Position numbers and translations under genes: made by a program. Shown here one piece after another: positions 33,128-41,556 of a stretch of 64,000 bases of DNA; position 1 is the first letter of the stretch; every line of letters starts with the position of its first letter. The stretch is from JANPPS01 sp965246835. Its GTDB lineage: Bacteria; Pseudomonadota; Alphaproteobacteria; Acetobacterales; Acetobacteraceae. The notes under the pieces were generated by a model. The model was not told the origin of the DNA, made no database searches, and worked only from the letters and a program-made list of their open reading frames with translations. Where the stretch lies: NCBI GenBank assembly GCA_965246835.1, contig CBDFFQ010000002.1, forward strand, positions 248,001 through 312,000, written 5' to 3'.

Positions 33128-33979
33128 TCACGCGATCTGGAGCGGCTGCAGCGCCATCCAGTGCGGCGGCGCCGGATGCAGCACGGACCCGCCGCATGCG
33201 AGCCCGTCGCTCCCGATCGCCTCGATCCGCAGCAGCGCCATGCCCAGCCCGTCGATCCCGGACCGCATCGTGCCGATCTCGGCGCCGTCGCGCGTGATGG
33301 GTGTGCCGGGCGGCGGGCAGGCGCCCTCGATCCGCACCGGGACCAGCCGCCGCTTCAGCAGGCCGCGATACTTGGTCCGCGCGGTCAGTTCCTGCCCCAT
33401 GTAGCAGCCCTTGGTCCACGACACGCCGTGCAACTCGTCGAACCCGGCCTCCAGCAACGTGCTCTTTTCCGCCTCGAGGTCCCGCGACCCGTCGGGGAGC
33501 CCGAGCGCGAGCCGATGCCGGTCCCAGGCCGCAAAGCTGGCGTTCCCGGCAAGGGGTGAGGCCGAGATGACACGCCATCCAGCCTCCAGGCATCGAGGAT
33601 CGGCCCCGATCACTCCCTCTCCCTCCGGGAGAGGGTCGGGGAGAGGGTCGCCGCCGGCACCGCCCTTCGCCCACCCGGCGTAAACAGCAAGCGGCACAGC
33701 CTCCACCGCCACCCGGGACCGCAGCCGATACCGCAGCAACCGTTGCGCTATGGCCGGAGCCTGCCCGGCCTCGCAGTCCAGCAGCAGCCGGTCCCCGTCC
33801 GCAAACACGAAAAAATCCGCCAGCCACTTGCCCTGCGGTGTCAGCAGCGCCGCCCAGACCGGGCGCCCCGGCGCCACCACCGCCACGTCGTTGGACACGA
33901 GCCCCTGCAGGAACGACACGCGATCCTCTCCCGAAACGGCAAGAACGGTGCGATCGGGCAAGGCGGCAAGGTGCATCAT
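33128..33979 (-). CDS. ygfZ: Folate-binding protein YgfZ, carrying an in-frame palindromic element
   Basis: A cytoplasmic protein of 283 residues related to aminomethyltransferase. It uses folate to help build or repair iron-sulfur clusters. The YgfZ signature KGCYMGQE is intact at 190-197. The start at ATG 33979 or 33976 gives the typical MHLAALPDRTVL opening. Residues about 109-124 (GDPLPDPLPEGEGVIG) are translated from a palindromic repeat of the CCCTCTCCC family and interrupt the region between the two folate domains. The frame is kept, so the protein should still be made. Confidence 0.9.
   Translation of the reverse strand: MMHLAALPDRTVLAVSGEDRVSFLQGLVSNDVAVVAPGRPVWAALLTPQGKWLADFFVFADGDRLLLDCEAGQAPAIAQRLLRYRLRSRVAVEAVPLAVYAGWAKGGAGGDPLPDPLPEGEGVIGADPRCLEAGWRVISASPLAGNASFAAWDRHRLALGLPDGSRDLEAEKSTLLEAGFDELHGVSWTKGCYMGQELTARTKYRGLLKRRLVPVRIEGACPPPGTPITRDGAEIGTMRSGIDGLGMALLRIEAIGSDGLACGGSVLHPAPPHWMALQPLQIA
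33614..33650. repeat. Palindromic element (CCCTCTCCC family) inside ygfZ
   Basis: The arms CCCTCTCCC and GGGAGAGGG are separated by 2-3 bases and followed by a GGGGAGAGGG tail. The element is in frame in ygfZ on the minus strand, where it encodes a PLPDPLPEGEG peptide. It is like the elements at the pbpC, RND pump and outer-membrane factor genes. Confidence 0.8.
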
Positions 33980-34060
33980 GCCCGCGCACATGGGCTCCGC
34001 CGTGCGACGGGACAAGCCGCCCCCTCGCATCCCGCCGCCGCCGTGCTACACCGCCCGGGC

Positions 34061-34948
34061 ATGCGCATCCTGTTCATCACCGCGACCCGCATCGGCGACG
34101 CGGTCCTGTCCACCGGTATCCTGGACCACCTGCTGCGCACCTACCCGGCGGCACGGGTCACCATCGCCTGCGGCCCGGTCGCCGAGGGCGTGTTCGCCCG
34201 CATGCCGCGGCGGGACGATACCTGGGTCATGCAAAAGCGCGCGCGGGACCTGCACTGGCTCACGCTGTGGCGAAAAGCGGTCGCGATCGCGTGGGACCTG
34301 GTGGTCGACCTGCGTGGCTCGGCGCTGGGATACCTGGTGCGGGCGAAGCGCCGGCTGGTGCTGCGCGGCGGGCGGCGGCCGGGGCACAAGACGGCGCAAC
34401 TCGCGGCCCTGTTGAGCCTGACGCCGCCGCCGCCGCCGGTCTGCTGGGTCGCAGCGTCGGACCGGGCGCGGGCGGCGGACCTGCTGCCGGATGGTCCGCT
34501 GATTGCGCTTGGCCCCACCGCCAACTGGGTGGGCAAAGTCTGGCCCCCGGAGCGGTTCGTGGCGCTGTTCCAGGCCTTGCAGGCGGATATGCCGGACGCG
34601 CGCGCCGTCATGTTCGCCGGGCCTGGCGAGATGGAGCGCACACTTGCCGCCCCCGTGCTCGCCGCGCTGCCGGGCGCCATCGACCTCACGGGCCGGCTTT
34701 CCTTGCCGGAGGCCTCGGCGTGCCTGATGCGATGCCGGTTGTTCGTGGGCAACGATTCCGGCCTGATGCACCTCGCGGCGGCGGCCGGCACGCCCACGCT
34801 CGGCCTGTTCGGGCCATCCCCGGTCCGGGAATACGGCCCGGCCGGCATTCGAACGGCGGCGGTGGTGGCGCCGGGGCCGGAAGGTGCGGCGCCGATCGCG
34901 GGCGTGACCGTTGAGGCCGCGCTGGCGGCTGCACGGACGCTGCTGTGA
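34061..34948 (+). CDS. Glycosyltransferase family 9 (heptosyltransferase-like)
   Basis: The product is 295 residues with GT-B folds. MRILFITATRIGDAVLSTG is the typical GT9 opening. VVDLRGSALG ends the first half, and the second half has ALGPTANWVGKVWPPERF and the sugar-nucleotide segment CRLFVGNDSGLMHLAAAAG. This family transfers ADP-heptose or related sugars to the LPS core. ATG 34061 is divergent from ygfZ. The stop overlaps the next glycosyltransferase (GTGA). Together with the GT4 and asparagine-synthetase-like genes it forms a short surface-polysaccharide unit. Confidence 0.87.
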   Translation: MRILFITATRIGDAVLSTGILDHLLRTYPAARVTIACGPVAEGVFARMPRRDDTWVMQKRARDLHWLTLWRKAVAIAWDLVVDLRGSALGYLVRAKRRLVLRGGRRPGHKTAQLAALLSLTPPPPPVCWVAASDRARAADLLPDGPLIALGPTANWVGKVWPPERFVALFQALQADMPDARAVMFAGPGEMERTLAAPVLAALPGAIDLTGRLSLPEASACLMRCRLFVGNDSGLMHLAAAAGTPTLGLFGPSPVREYGPAGIRTAAVVAPGPEGAAPIAGVTVEAALAAARTLL

Positions 34949-35970
34949 GGATCGCGCACGTCATGGCCGGGGCGCCAGCTGGCGGAGCCGAATTGTTCTT
35001 CGAGCGGCTGGTGATGGCGCAGCATCATGCGGGCGACACGATCCTGCCGGTGATCCGGCGCGATGAGGGCCGGGCCGGCCGTCTCGCATCCCTGAGCCCC
35101 GTGCAGCTCCGCTTCGGCGGCGCGCTCGATCTGCTGACCCGGCCTCGCTTGCGCCGCGCTCTCCACCGGTTCGCGCCGGCGGTGGCGGTGGCGTGGATGA
35201 GCCGGGCGGCGCGGCTGACGCCGGGAGGGATAACGGCGGGAGGGCCATGGGTCCTCGCGGGCCGGCTGGGCGGGTATTATGATCTGAAATATTACCGCAG
35301 CTGCCGGCACCTGATCGGCAACACGCACGGCATCGTGGACTGGATCCGGAACCAGGGCTGGCCGGCCGATCGCGTGCACCACCTGCCCAACTTCGCCCCC
35401 GACCTAGGCGGCGTCGCTCCGGCCGCGCTCCCGGTTCCGGCAGGCGCGCCCGTCGTCTTGGCGCTCGGCCGGCTGCATCGCAACAAGGCGTTCGACGTGT
35501 TGATCCGCGCCATGCCCTCCCTGCCCGGCGTCCATGTCGTGATCGCGGGGGAGGGGCCGGAGCGGGAGGCGTTGCTCGCCTTGGCCCGCAAGCATGAGGT
35601 TGCGGACCGGGTGCACCTGCTCGGCTGGCGCGCCGACCAGGCTGCGTTGCTGGCCGCCTGCGACGTGCTGGTCTGTCCGAGCCGGCATGAGCCGCTGGGC
35701 AACGTGATCCTGGAGGCCTGGTCCGCCGGGCGCCCCATTGTTGCGGCCGATGCGGCCGGGCCGGTGGAGCTGCTGAGTCCCGAGCAGGACGGGCTGTTGG
35801 TGCCGCGTGAGGATCAGCGGGCGCTGGCGGGCGCGATCGGGGCGCTGCTGCGGGATCCGGGCCGGGCCGGCGATGTGGCCGCAGCGGGGCGGCGGCGGTT
35901 CGAGGCCGCGTTTGCCGAAGCGCCGGTGCTGGCACAGTGGCGCGCCACGCTCGATGGGATGACGCGCTGA
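34945..35970 (+). CDS. Glycosyltransferase family 4 (GT-B)
   Basis: The product is 341 residues. It opens with RIAHVMAGAPAGGAELFFERL, the classic GT4 acceptor-site start. The donor half has VVLALGRLHRNKAFDVLI, then HVVIAGEGPER, VHLLGWRAD and the conserved EPLGNVILEAWSAGRPIVA, which binds the sugar nucleotide. GTG 34945 overlaps the upstream GT9 stop. The stop overlaps the ATG of the asparagine-synthetase-like gene (TGATG). It probably acts on LPS core or O-antigen in the cytoplasm near the membrane. Confidence 0.9.
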   Translation: MRIAHVMAGAPAGGAELFFERLVMAQHHAGDTILPVIRRDEGRAGRLASLSPVQLRFGGALDLLTRPRLRRALHRFAPAVAVAWMSRAARLTPGGITAGGPWVLAGRLGGYYDLKYYRSCRHLIGNTHGIVDWIRNQGWPADRVHHLPNFAPDLGGVAPAALPVPAGAPVVLALGRLHRNKAFDVLIRAMPSLPGVHVVIAGEGPEREALLALARKHEVADRVHLLGWRADQAALLAACDVLVCPSRHEPLGNVILEAWSAGRPIVAADAAGPVELLSPEQDGLLVPREDQRALAGAIGALLRDPGRAGDVAAAGRRRFEAAFAEAPVLAQWRATLDGMTR

Positions 35971-37745
35971 TGTGCGGGATCGCCGGCCTGATCATGGCAC
36001 CGGGCAGCGCGCCGCCGGGACCGCAGGTGCTGGACGCGCTGGCGCGGGCGTTGGCGCATCGGGGGCCCGATGGCGCCGGGCACTCCGTGGTGGGGCGGGT
36101 GGCGCTGGTGCATACGCGGCTCGCGATCATCGACCTCGCGGGCGGGGACCAGCCGCTCTATGCCGGGTCCGCCGCGCTGGTCGCGAATGGCGAGGTATAT
36201 AACTACCGTGAGCTGCGGGAGGCGATGCCGGGCCAGCATTTCAGCACCGCCAGCGATTGCGAGCCGCCGTTGCATCTCTGGCTGCGGGACGGGTCCGCCT
36301 ATGCCGAGACGCTGCGCGGCATGTTCGCCATCGCGGTGCATGACCGTGCTGCGCGGAGCGTGACGCTGACGCGGGACCCGTTCGGGATCAAGCCGCTCTA
36401 TACCGCTGCGATGGAGGGAGGTCTCGCCTTTGCGTCGGAGCCGCAGGCCTTGCTCGCCGCGGGACTCGTGCAACGCCGGCTGCGCCCCGCCGCGCGGGCG
36501 GAGCTGCTGCAGATGCAGTTCACCAGCGGTGCCGACACGGTTTTCGAGGGCATCCAGCGCGTGCTTCCCGGCGAGACCCTGCGCGTTGCGGACGGCCATG
36601 TGCTGGACCGCACCCGCATCGCAGCACTCCCGGAGGGCGGGCCGGAGGCCATCACCGAGGACGCAGCCCTGGCCCGGTTGGACGCGGCGCTGGAGCGCTC
36701 CGTCGACCTGCATCAGCGCAGCGACGTGCCGTATGGCATGTTCCTGTCCGGTGGCATCGACAGCGCGGCGGTGCTCGCCATGATGGCCCGGCTGAACGAC
36801 CGCCCCGTGCTGGCCTTCACCGCCGGGTTCGACAGGGCGGGGCACGCCGATGAGCGGGAGCAGGCGGCCGTGGTCGCGCGCTCGGTCGGTGCCCGGCATG
36901 AGACCGTGAACGTGACCGAGGCGATGGTCTGGCAGCATCTTCCCGAGATCGTCGCCTGCATGGATGACCCGGCCGCCGATTATGCCATCATCCCGAGTTG
37001 GTTCCTGGCGCGGCGGGCGCGGGAGGACGTGAAGGTCGTGCTGTGCGGGGAGGGCGGGGACGAGATATTTGCCGGCTATGGCCGCTATCGCAGTGCCATG
37101 CGGCCGTGGTGGCAGGGCGGCCGGGCGATGCGGTCGCGCGGCACGTTCGATCGGTTGGACGTGCTGCGGACCCGGGTGCCGGGCTGGCGGGATGGCATGC
37201 TGGCGGCGGAAGGGCAGGCCGCGACACCGGGGCGCACGCGGCTGGCGGTGGCGCAGGCGACGGATATCGCGGACTGGCTGCCGCATGACCTGTTGCTGAA
37301 GCTCGATCGCTGCCTGATGGCGCATGGGGTCGAGGGGCGGACGCCGTTGCTGGACCGGGGCGTGGCGGCGGCGGGGTTCCGGTTGCCGGACGGGCTCAAG
37401 GTGCAGGGGGGCCGGGGCAAGTGGCTGCTGCGGCAATGGTTGGCGCGGCACATGCCGGCGGCGCAGCCCTTTGCGCCCAAGCAGGGCTTCACCGTCCCGG
37501 TCGGCGCCTGGATCGCGAACCAGGGCGCCCGGCTCGGCCCGCTGGTGGCGGCGCAGGCCGGGGTGGCGGAGATCGCCGATCCCGGCCGGGTGCGCGCGCT
37601 GTTCCGGGCCGCATCTGGCCGGCGGGAGGGGTTTGCGGCGTGGACGCTGCTGTTCTACGCGCTATGGCACCGCACCCACATCCTGGGCCTGCCGCATCAG
37701 GGCGATGTTTTCGAGACGTTGAGCGAGGGAGCCCGGCATGGCTGA
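35970..37745 (+). CDS. asnB: Asparagine synthase (glutamine-hydrolysing) family protein
   Basis: The product is 591 residues. Translation from ATG 35970 gives MCGIAGL, putting the nucleophile at Cys2 as required for the glutaminase domain (1 to about 200). The synthetase domain has the ATP pyrophosphatase loop SGGIDS at 260-265 and the conserved CGEGGDEIFAGYGRY segment. Such proteins make asparagine or amidate sugars or proteins in surface-polysaccharide clusters. Its tight coupling to two glycosyltransferases favours the second role, but housekeeping asparagine synthesis cannot be excluded. The stop overlaps the dihydroorotase gene by 8 bases. Confidence 0.88.
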   Translation: MCGIAGLIMAPGSAPPGPQVLDALARALAHRGPDGAGHSVVGRVALVHTRLAIIDLAGGDQPLYAGSAALVANGEVYNYRELREAMPGQHFSTASDCEPPLHLWLRDGSAYAETLRGMFAIAVHDRAARSVTLTRDPFGIKPLYTAAMEGGLAFASEPQALLAAGLVQRRLRPAARAELLQMQFTSGADTVFEGIQRVLPGETLRVADGHVLDRTRIAALPEGGPEAITEDAALARLDAALERSVDLHQRSDVPYGMFLSGGIDSAAVLAMMARLNDRPVLAFTAGFDRAGHADEREQAAVVARSVGARHETVNVTEAMVWQHLPEIVACMDDPAADYAIIPSWFLARRAREDVKVVLCGEGGDEIFAGYGRYRSAMRPWWQGGRAMRSRGTFDRLDVLRTRVPGWRDGMLAAEGQAATPGRTRLAVAQATDIADWLPHDLLLKLDRCLMAHGVEGRTPLLDRGVAAAGFRLPDGLKVQGGRGKWLLRQWLARHMPAAQPFAPKQGFTVPVGAWIANQGARLGPLVAAQAGVAEIADPGRVRALFRAASGRREGFAAWTLLFYALWHRTHILGLPHQGDVFETLSEGARHG

Positions 37746-39054
37746 GCATTTTGACCTGCTGCTCCGGAATGGCACCTGTGTGCTGCCTTGGGGGGAGGCG
37801 GCGGCCGATGTGGGTGTGCGGGCCGGGCGGATCGCGGCGATCGGCGTTCAGGGCACCGCCGATGAGGTGATCGACGCGGCCGGGCTGCATGTGCTGCCGG
37901 GGCTGATCGATCCGCATGTGCATCTGCGCGATCCCGGGGACGCCGCGGTGGAGAGCATTCCGACGGGGACGCGCGCGGCCGTGCTGGGGGGCATTACTGC
38001 GGTGTTCGACATGCCGAACACCACACCCTCCATCACCGACGCGGCCCGCGTCGTATGGAAGCAGGAGTACGTCGAGGGCGCGGCCTGGTGCGACATGGGC
38101 CTCTATGTCGGCGCGGCAAAGAGCAACATCGCCGCGTTGGCTTCGCTGGAGCAGATGCGCGGCGTGTGCGGCGTAAAGGTGTTTGCCGGCAGTTCGACCG
38201 GGGATCTGTTGGTGGAGGACGACGCCTCGATCGAGGCGGTGCTGCGGTCCGGCCGGCGCCGGGTGTGTTTCCACAGCGAGGACGAGTATCGGCTGCAGGC
38301 GCGGCGACCCCATTTCAAGAGCGGCGACCCGTATCGCTCGCATATGGAATGGCGGGACGAGGAGTGTGCGGCGCTCGGCACCCGGCGGATCGTGGCGCTG
38401 GCCCATCGCACGGGGCGGCCGGTTCATATCCTGCACGTCTCGACGGCGGAGGAGCTGGCTTATCTGGGCGAGCATCGGGCGGTGGCCACTGTCGAGCTGC
38501 TGGTCAACCACCTGACGCAAGTGGCGCCCGAGGCCTATGATAGTTTGGGCGGGTATGCCGTGATGAACCCGCCGATCCGGGGGCGCCGCCACTATGAGGC
38601 GGCCTGGGCCGCGGTGGCGGATGGGACGGCGGACACGATCGGCTCCGACCACGCGCCGCATGCCCGGGCGGCGAAGGAGCGGCCCTGGCCGGAGTGCGCG
38701 GCCGGGCTCACGGGGGTGCAGACCATGGTGCCGGTCATGCTGGACCATGTCGCGGCGGGGCGGCTCAGCCTGGCGCGGCTGGTGGATTTGATGTGTGCCG
38801 GGCCGGCGCGGGTGTATGGCGCGGTGGGCAAGGGGCGGCTTGCGCGGGGATACGACGCGGATTTCACGCTGGTCGATCTCAAGCGGCGGCGGCGCATCGA
38901 GAATAGCTGGATCGCGTCGCCCTGCGGCTGGACTCCGTTCGACGGCATGCAGGTGACGGGCTGGCCGGTGGCGACCATCGTGCGGGGGCAGCAGGTGATG
39001 CGCGAGGACGAGGTGCTGGGGACGCCGGCCGGGCGGCTGGTTCAATTCCGCTGA
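37738..39054 (+). CDS. pyrC: Dihydroorotase (amidohydrolase)
   Basis: A cytoplasmic zinc amidohydrolase of 438 residues. It closes carbamoyl-aspartate to dihydroorotate in pyrimidine synthesis. Motifs: DPHVHLRDPG with His60 and His62, the expected carbamylated Lys147 in GVKVFAGSSTGD, the LHVST segment and SDHAPH. It belongs to the long dihydroorotase form near 440 residues, related to allantoinases, so a different cyclic-amide substrate is possible. pyrB is not adjacent. ATG 37738 overlaps asnB by 8 bases. It ends 2 bases before a convergent lipoprotein gene. Confidence 0.87.
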   Translation: MAEHFDLLLRNGTCVLPWGEAAADVGVRAGRIAAIGVQGTADEVIDAAGLHVLPGLIDPHVHLRDPGDAAVESIPTGTRAAVLGGITAVFDMPNTTPSITDAARVVWKQEYVEGAAWCDMGLYVGAAKSNIAALASLEQMRGVCGVKVFAGSSTGDLLVEDDASIEAVLRSGRRRVCFHSEDEYRLQARRPHFKSGDPYRSHMEWRDEECAALGTRRIVALAHRTGRPVHILHVSTAEELAYLGEHRAVATVELLVNHLTQVAPEAYDSLGGYAVMNPPIRGRRHYEAAWAAVADGTADTIGSDHAPHARAAKERPWPECAAGLTGVQTMVPVMLDHVAAGRLSLARLVDLMCAGPARVYGAVGKGRLARGYDADFTLVDLKRRRRIENSWIASPCGWTPFDGMQVTGWPVATIVRGQQVMREDEVLGTPAGRLVQFR

Positions 39055-39056
39055 CC

Positions 39057-39437
39057 TCACCACCCCGCCGTCAAAGATTTAGGCCAAGGCGCCCGGCGGT
39101 ATTCTTCCTGCGCGGCGCTGGGCAGCGGCCCGTCCGCGACCTGCCGCGAGTTTGGCGGCAAATCGGCCGGGTTGGCCCAGCAATCCACGACTCCCAGGCT
39201 GCGCGTGCAATACGGTGAGCGGTCCGGCGGACGGTCCCGCGGTTCGCAATAGGTGAGCCCGCGGTCCAGCCGCACGATCGAGCAATCCCGCCCGCTGATG
39301 GCCGATACCGGGATGTCCAGCACGCCGCGGCCGAACACCACGACGCTGGCGGCGTTGGCGGCCAGGAAGGCGCCCGTGGGCTCCAGCGGGTAGGCGCATC
39401 CGCTTAGAATGAGAAGGATGGGCCAGAGGCATCGCAT
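39057..39437 (-). CDS. Putative lipoprotein of unknown function
   Basis: The product is 126 residues. A short hydrophobic signal ends LILSGC, so Cys14 should be lipidated. The mature part has four more cysteines in a Pro/Arg-rich context (RDCSIVRLD, YCEP, YCTRSLGVVDCW), which may form disulfides in the periplasm. No named domain is recognised. Divergent from the yfgM-bamB-der operon with about 100 bp between starts; convergent with pyrC. Confidence 0.75.
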   Translation of the reverse strand: MRCLWPILLILSGCAYPLEPTGAFLAANAASVVVFGRGVLDIPVSAISGRDCSIVRLDRGLTYCEPRDRPPDRSPYCTRSLGVVDCWANPADLPPNSRQVADGPLPSAAQEEYRRAPWPKSLTAGW

Positions 39438-39538
39438 GGCTTCATCGTACCTAGTCCACCCTAAGATCGGGTTAACGGCCGGCGGTTTGCTTGGGCCGGG
39501 CGCCGTCGCTATGGTCCGGCCAACTCAGCGAGGCGGTA

Positions 39539-40243
39539 GTGGCGGATATTTTCGACGAGGTGAACGAGGATCTGCGGGCCGAGCGGGCGCAGCAATTCGC
39601 GAAGCGGTATGGCGGCGTGCTGGCCGGTCTCGCTTTGGTGGCGGTCCTGGGCGTTGGCGGCTGGCAATATTGGCGGCAGAGCCAGGCGCACAAGGCCGAT
39701 GCGGTCGCGTCCACTTTCCTGACGGCCATGCGCACCGCCACTCCGCCAGCGGCCGGGGTGTTGCCGGAGGCGGCGCGGACCACGGCGCTCGAGAGCTTCA
39801 CGGCGATCTCCGGCACCGCCCCCGATGGTTACCGCGCCCTGGCCCGGCTCCGCGCCGCCGCCCTCCGCGTCGCCGCCGGGGACCGGCCCGGCGCGCTCGC
39901 GCTGTGGGACCAGCTTTCCGCCGACACCACGGCCGATCCGCTGCTCCGTGACCTGGCGAGCCTGCTGTGGGTGCAGCACCAGGTGGATGACGGCGATCCC
40001 GCGGCCGTCGAGGGCCGGGTGCAGCCCTTGCTGGCGGCCGGCAATGCGTGGCGGCCCCTGGCGGTCGAGAGCCTGTCGTTGCTGATGATCCGCACCGGCC
40101 AGGCGGACCGCGCCCGCGAGTTGCTGCGCGGCCTGATCGCAGACGCGGCGGCCCCGGACAATGTGCGCGGCCGGGCGAACGGCCTGCTGACCCGGTTGGG
40201 CGAGCCGCCGGCGCCTCCCCGCGCGGCCGGAGCGGGCGGATGA
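39539..40243 (+). CDS. YfgM-like membrane TPR protein
   Basis: The product is about 234 residues from GTG 39539, which has GAGGCG upstream. The cytoplasmic N-terminus (VADIFDEVNEDLRAERAQQFAK) is followed by one membrane helix (GGVLAGLALVAVLGVGGW) and an Ala-rich TPR-like periplasmic domain. In E. coli YfgM is a Sec-linked periplasmic chaperone partner. The genes bamB and der follow in overlapped order, as in many proteobacteria (yfgM-bamB-der). A longer frame from 39491 lacks support. Confidence 0.87.
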   Translation: MADIFDEVNEDLRAERAQQFAKRYGGVLAGLALVAVLGVGGWQYWRQSQAHKADAVASTFLTAMRTATPPAAGVLPEAARTTALESFTAISGTAPDGYRALARLRAAALRVAAGDRPGALALWDQLSADTTADPLLRDLASLLWVQHQVDDGDPAAVEGRVQPLLAAGNAWRPLAVESLSLLMIRTGQADRARELLRGLIADAAAPDNVRGRANGLLTRLGEPPAPPRAAGAGG

Positions 40244-41556
40244 GCGTTTCCCGCCGTGCCGCCCTCCTGCTGCCGTTGGCGGCCGCCGGGTGCAGCTTCC
40301 TCGACAGCCTGACGGAAACCGACAAGGTCAAGCTGACGGGCCGGCGAGAGACCGTGATCGCGGCGCGGCGGGGGCTCACGATCGAGCCGGCGGACCGGGG
40401 CCCCATCGCCGTCCCCCCCGCTGCGTCCCTGGCCGAATGGGCGCAGAGCGGGGGCAATGCCGCCCATGCGGTGGGCCATGTCGCCGTCACGGGCCTGGCG
40501 CCGGCCTGGCGCTCCGATGTCGGCGCCGCGGGTGGCTATCGCGCCAAGATCATCTCGCAGCCCGTCGTGGCGGGCGGCCGGGTTTTCGCCATGGATGCCG
40601 ATGGCACCGTGAGCGCCTTCGCCGTCGATACCGGCAGCCGGGCATGGCGCACCGATACCCAGGGCGACGAGGACCGCAGCACCAATGTCGGCGGCGGCCT
40701 GGCGGTGGCGGGCGGCACCGTGTTCGCCACGACCGGGCGCGCCGAGGTGCTGGCTCTGGATGCCGGCAGCGGGGCGATACGGTGGCGCCAAGCCATCGGC
40801 ACCCCGGCCCGCTCGGCGCCGACCGTCGTGGATGGGCGGGTCTTCTTCACCACGATCGACAACAAGTTGCTGGCGCTCACGGCCACGACCGGTGAGCGGC
40901 AATGGTCCTACCAGGCGGCTGCGGCGGCCACGACCCTGCTCGGCCAAAGCGCCCCGGCGGTGGGGGACGGGCTGGTCATCGCGGGCTTCGGCTCCGGGGA
41001 GATCGCGGCGGTGCGGGCGGAAAGCGGGGCGCTCGCCTGGACAGACAGCCTGGCCTCGTCGCGGGGACGCAATAGCCTGGTGGACCTCTCGGCCATTCGG
41101 GCGCTGCCGGTGATCGAGCGCGGCCGGGTCTATGCGATCGGAGTGGGCGGGCTGCTGGTGTCGCTCGATCTGCGCAGCGGACGGCGGCTGTGGGAGCGGG
41201 AGGCCGGGGGCACAGAGACGCCGTGGCTGGCCGGCGATTACCTGTTCGTGCAGACCAGCGACCAGAGCCTGGCGGCGATCGGGCGGGATGACGGGCGGGT
41301 GCGTTGGGTGACGGACCTGCCGCGCTACGAGGATGAGGAGCGGCGGAAGGGCAATCTGTTCTGGACCGGGCCGGTGCTGGCGGGCGGCAAGCTGGTGCTG
41401 GCGGGCAGCAACGAGCAGGCGCTGTCGGTCGATCCCGCAAACGGCCGGATCATCGGCATCCAGGAGCTGCGGGGCGCCGCGACGGTGTCCCCGATCGCCG
41501 CGGCGGGCACGCTGTTCATCCTGACGGAGGACGCGACCCTCCAGGCCTTCAGGTGA
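40240..41556 (+). CDS. bamB: Outer membrane assembly lipoprotein BamB
   Basis: The product is 438 residues. The signal peptide ends AAAGC with Cys18 lipidated. The rest is an eight-bladed PQQ-like beta propeller: repeated GGRVFAMDADGTVSAF-type and G-x-x-x-W blade motifs from about residue 80 to the end. In the Bam complex it supports BamA in outer-membrane protein insertion. It overlaps yfgM (ATGA) and der (GTGA). The length is normal, with a slightly long N-terminal linker. Confidence 0.93.
   Translation: MSVSRRAALLLPLAAAGCSFLDSLTETDKVKLTGRRETVIAARRGLTIEPADRGPIAVPPAASLAEWAQSGGNAAHAVGHVAVTGLAPAWRSDVGAAGGYRAKIISQPVVAGGRVFAMDADGTVSAFAVDTGSRAWRTDTQGDEDRSTNVGGGLAVAGGTVFATTGRAEVLALDAGSGAIRWRQAIGTPARSAPTVVDGRVFFTTIDNKLLALTATTGERQWSYQAAAAATTLLGQSAPAVGDGLVIAGFGSGEIAAVRAESGALAWTDSLASSRGRNSLVDLSAIRALPVIERGRVYAIGVGGLLVSLDLRSGRRLWEREAGGTETPWLAGDYLFVQTSDQSLAAIGRDDGRVRWVTDLPRYEDEERRKGNLFWTGPVLAGGKLVLAGSNEQALSVDPANGRIIGIQELRGAATVSPIAAAGTLFILTEDATLQAFR

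Noticed and set aside
35814..37451. Minus-strand frame opposite the asparagine-synthetase-like gene
   Set aside because: No recognisable motif and His/Pro/Gln-rich; explained by third-position GC bias of the real gene.
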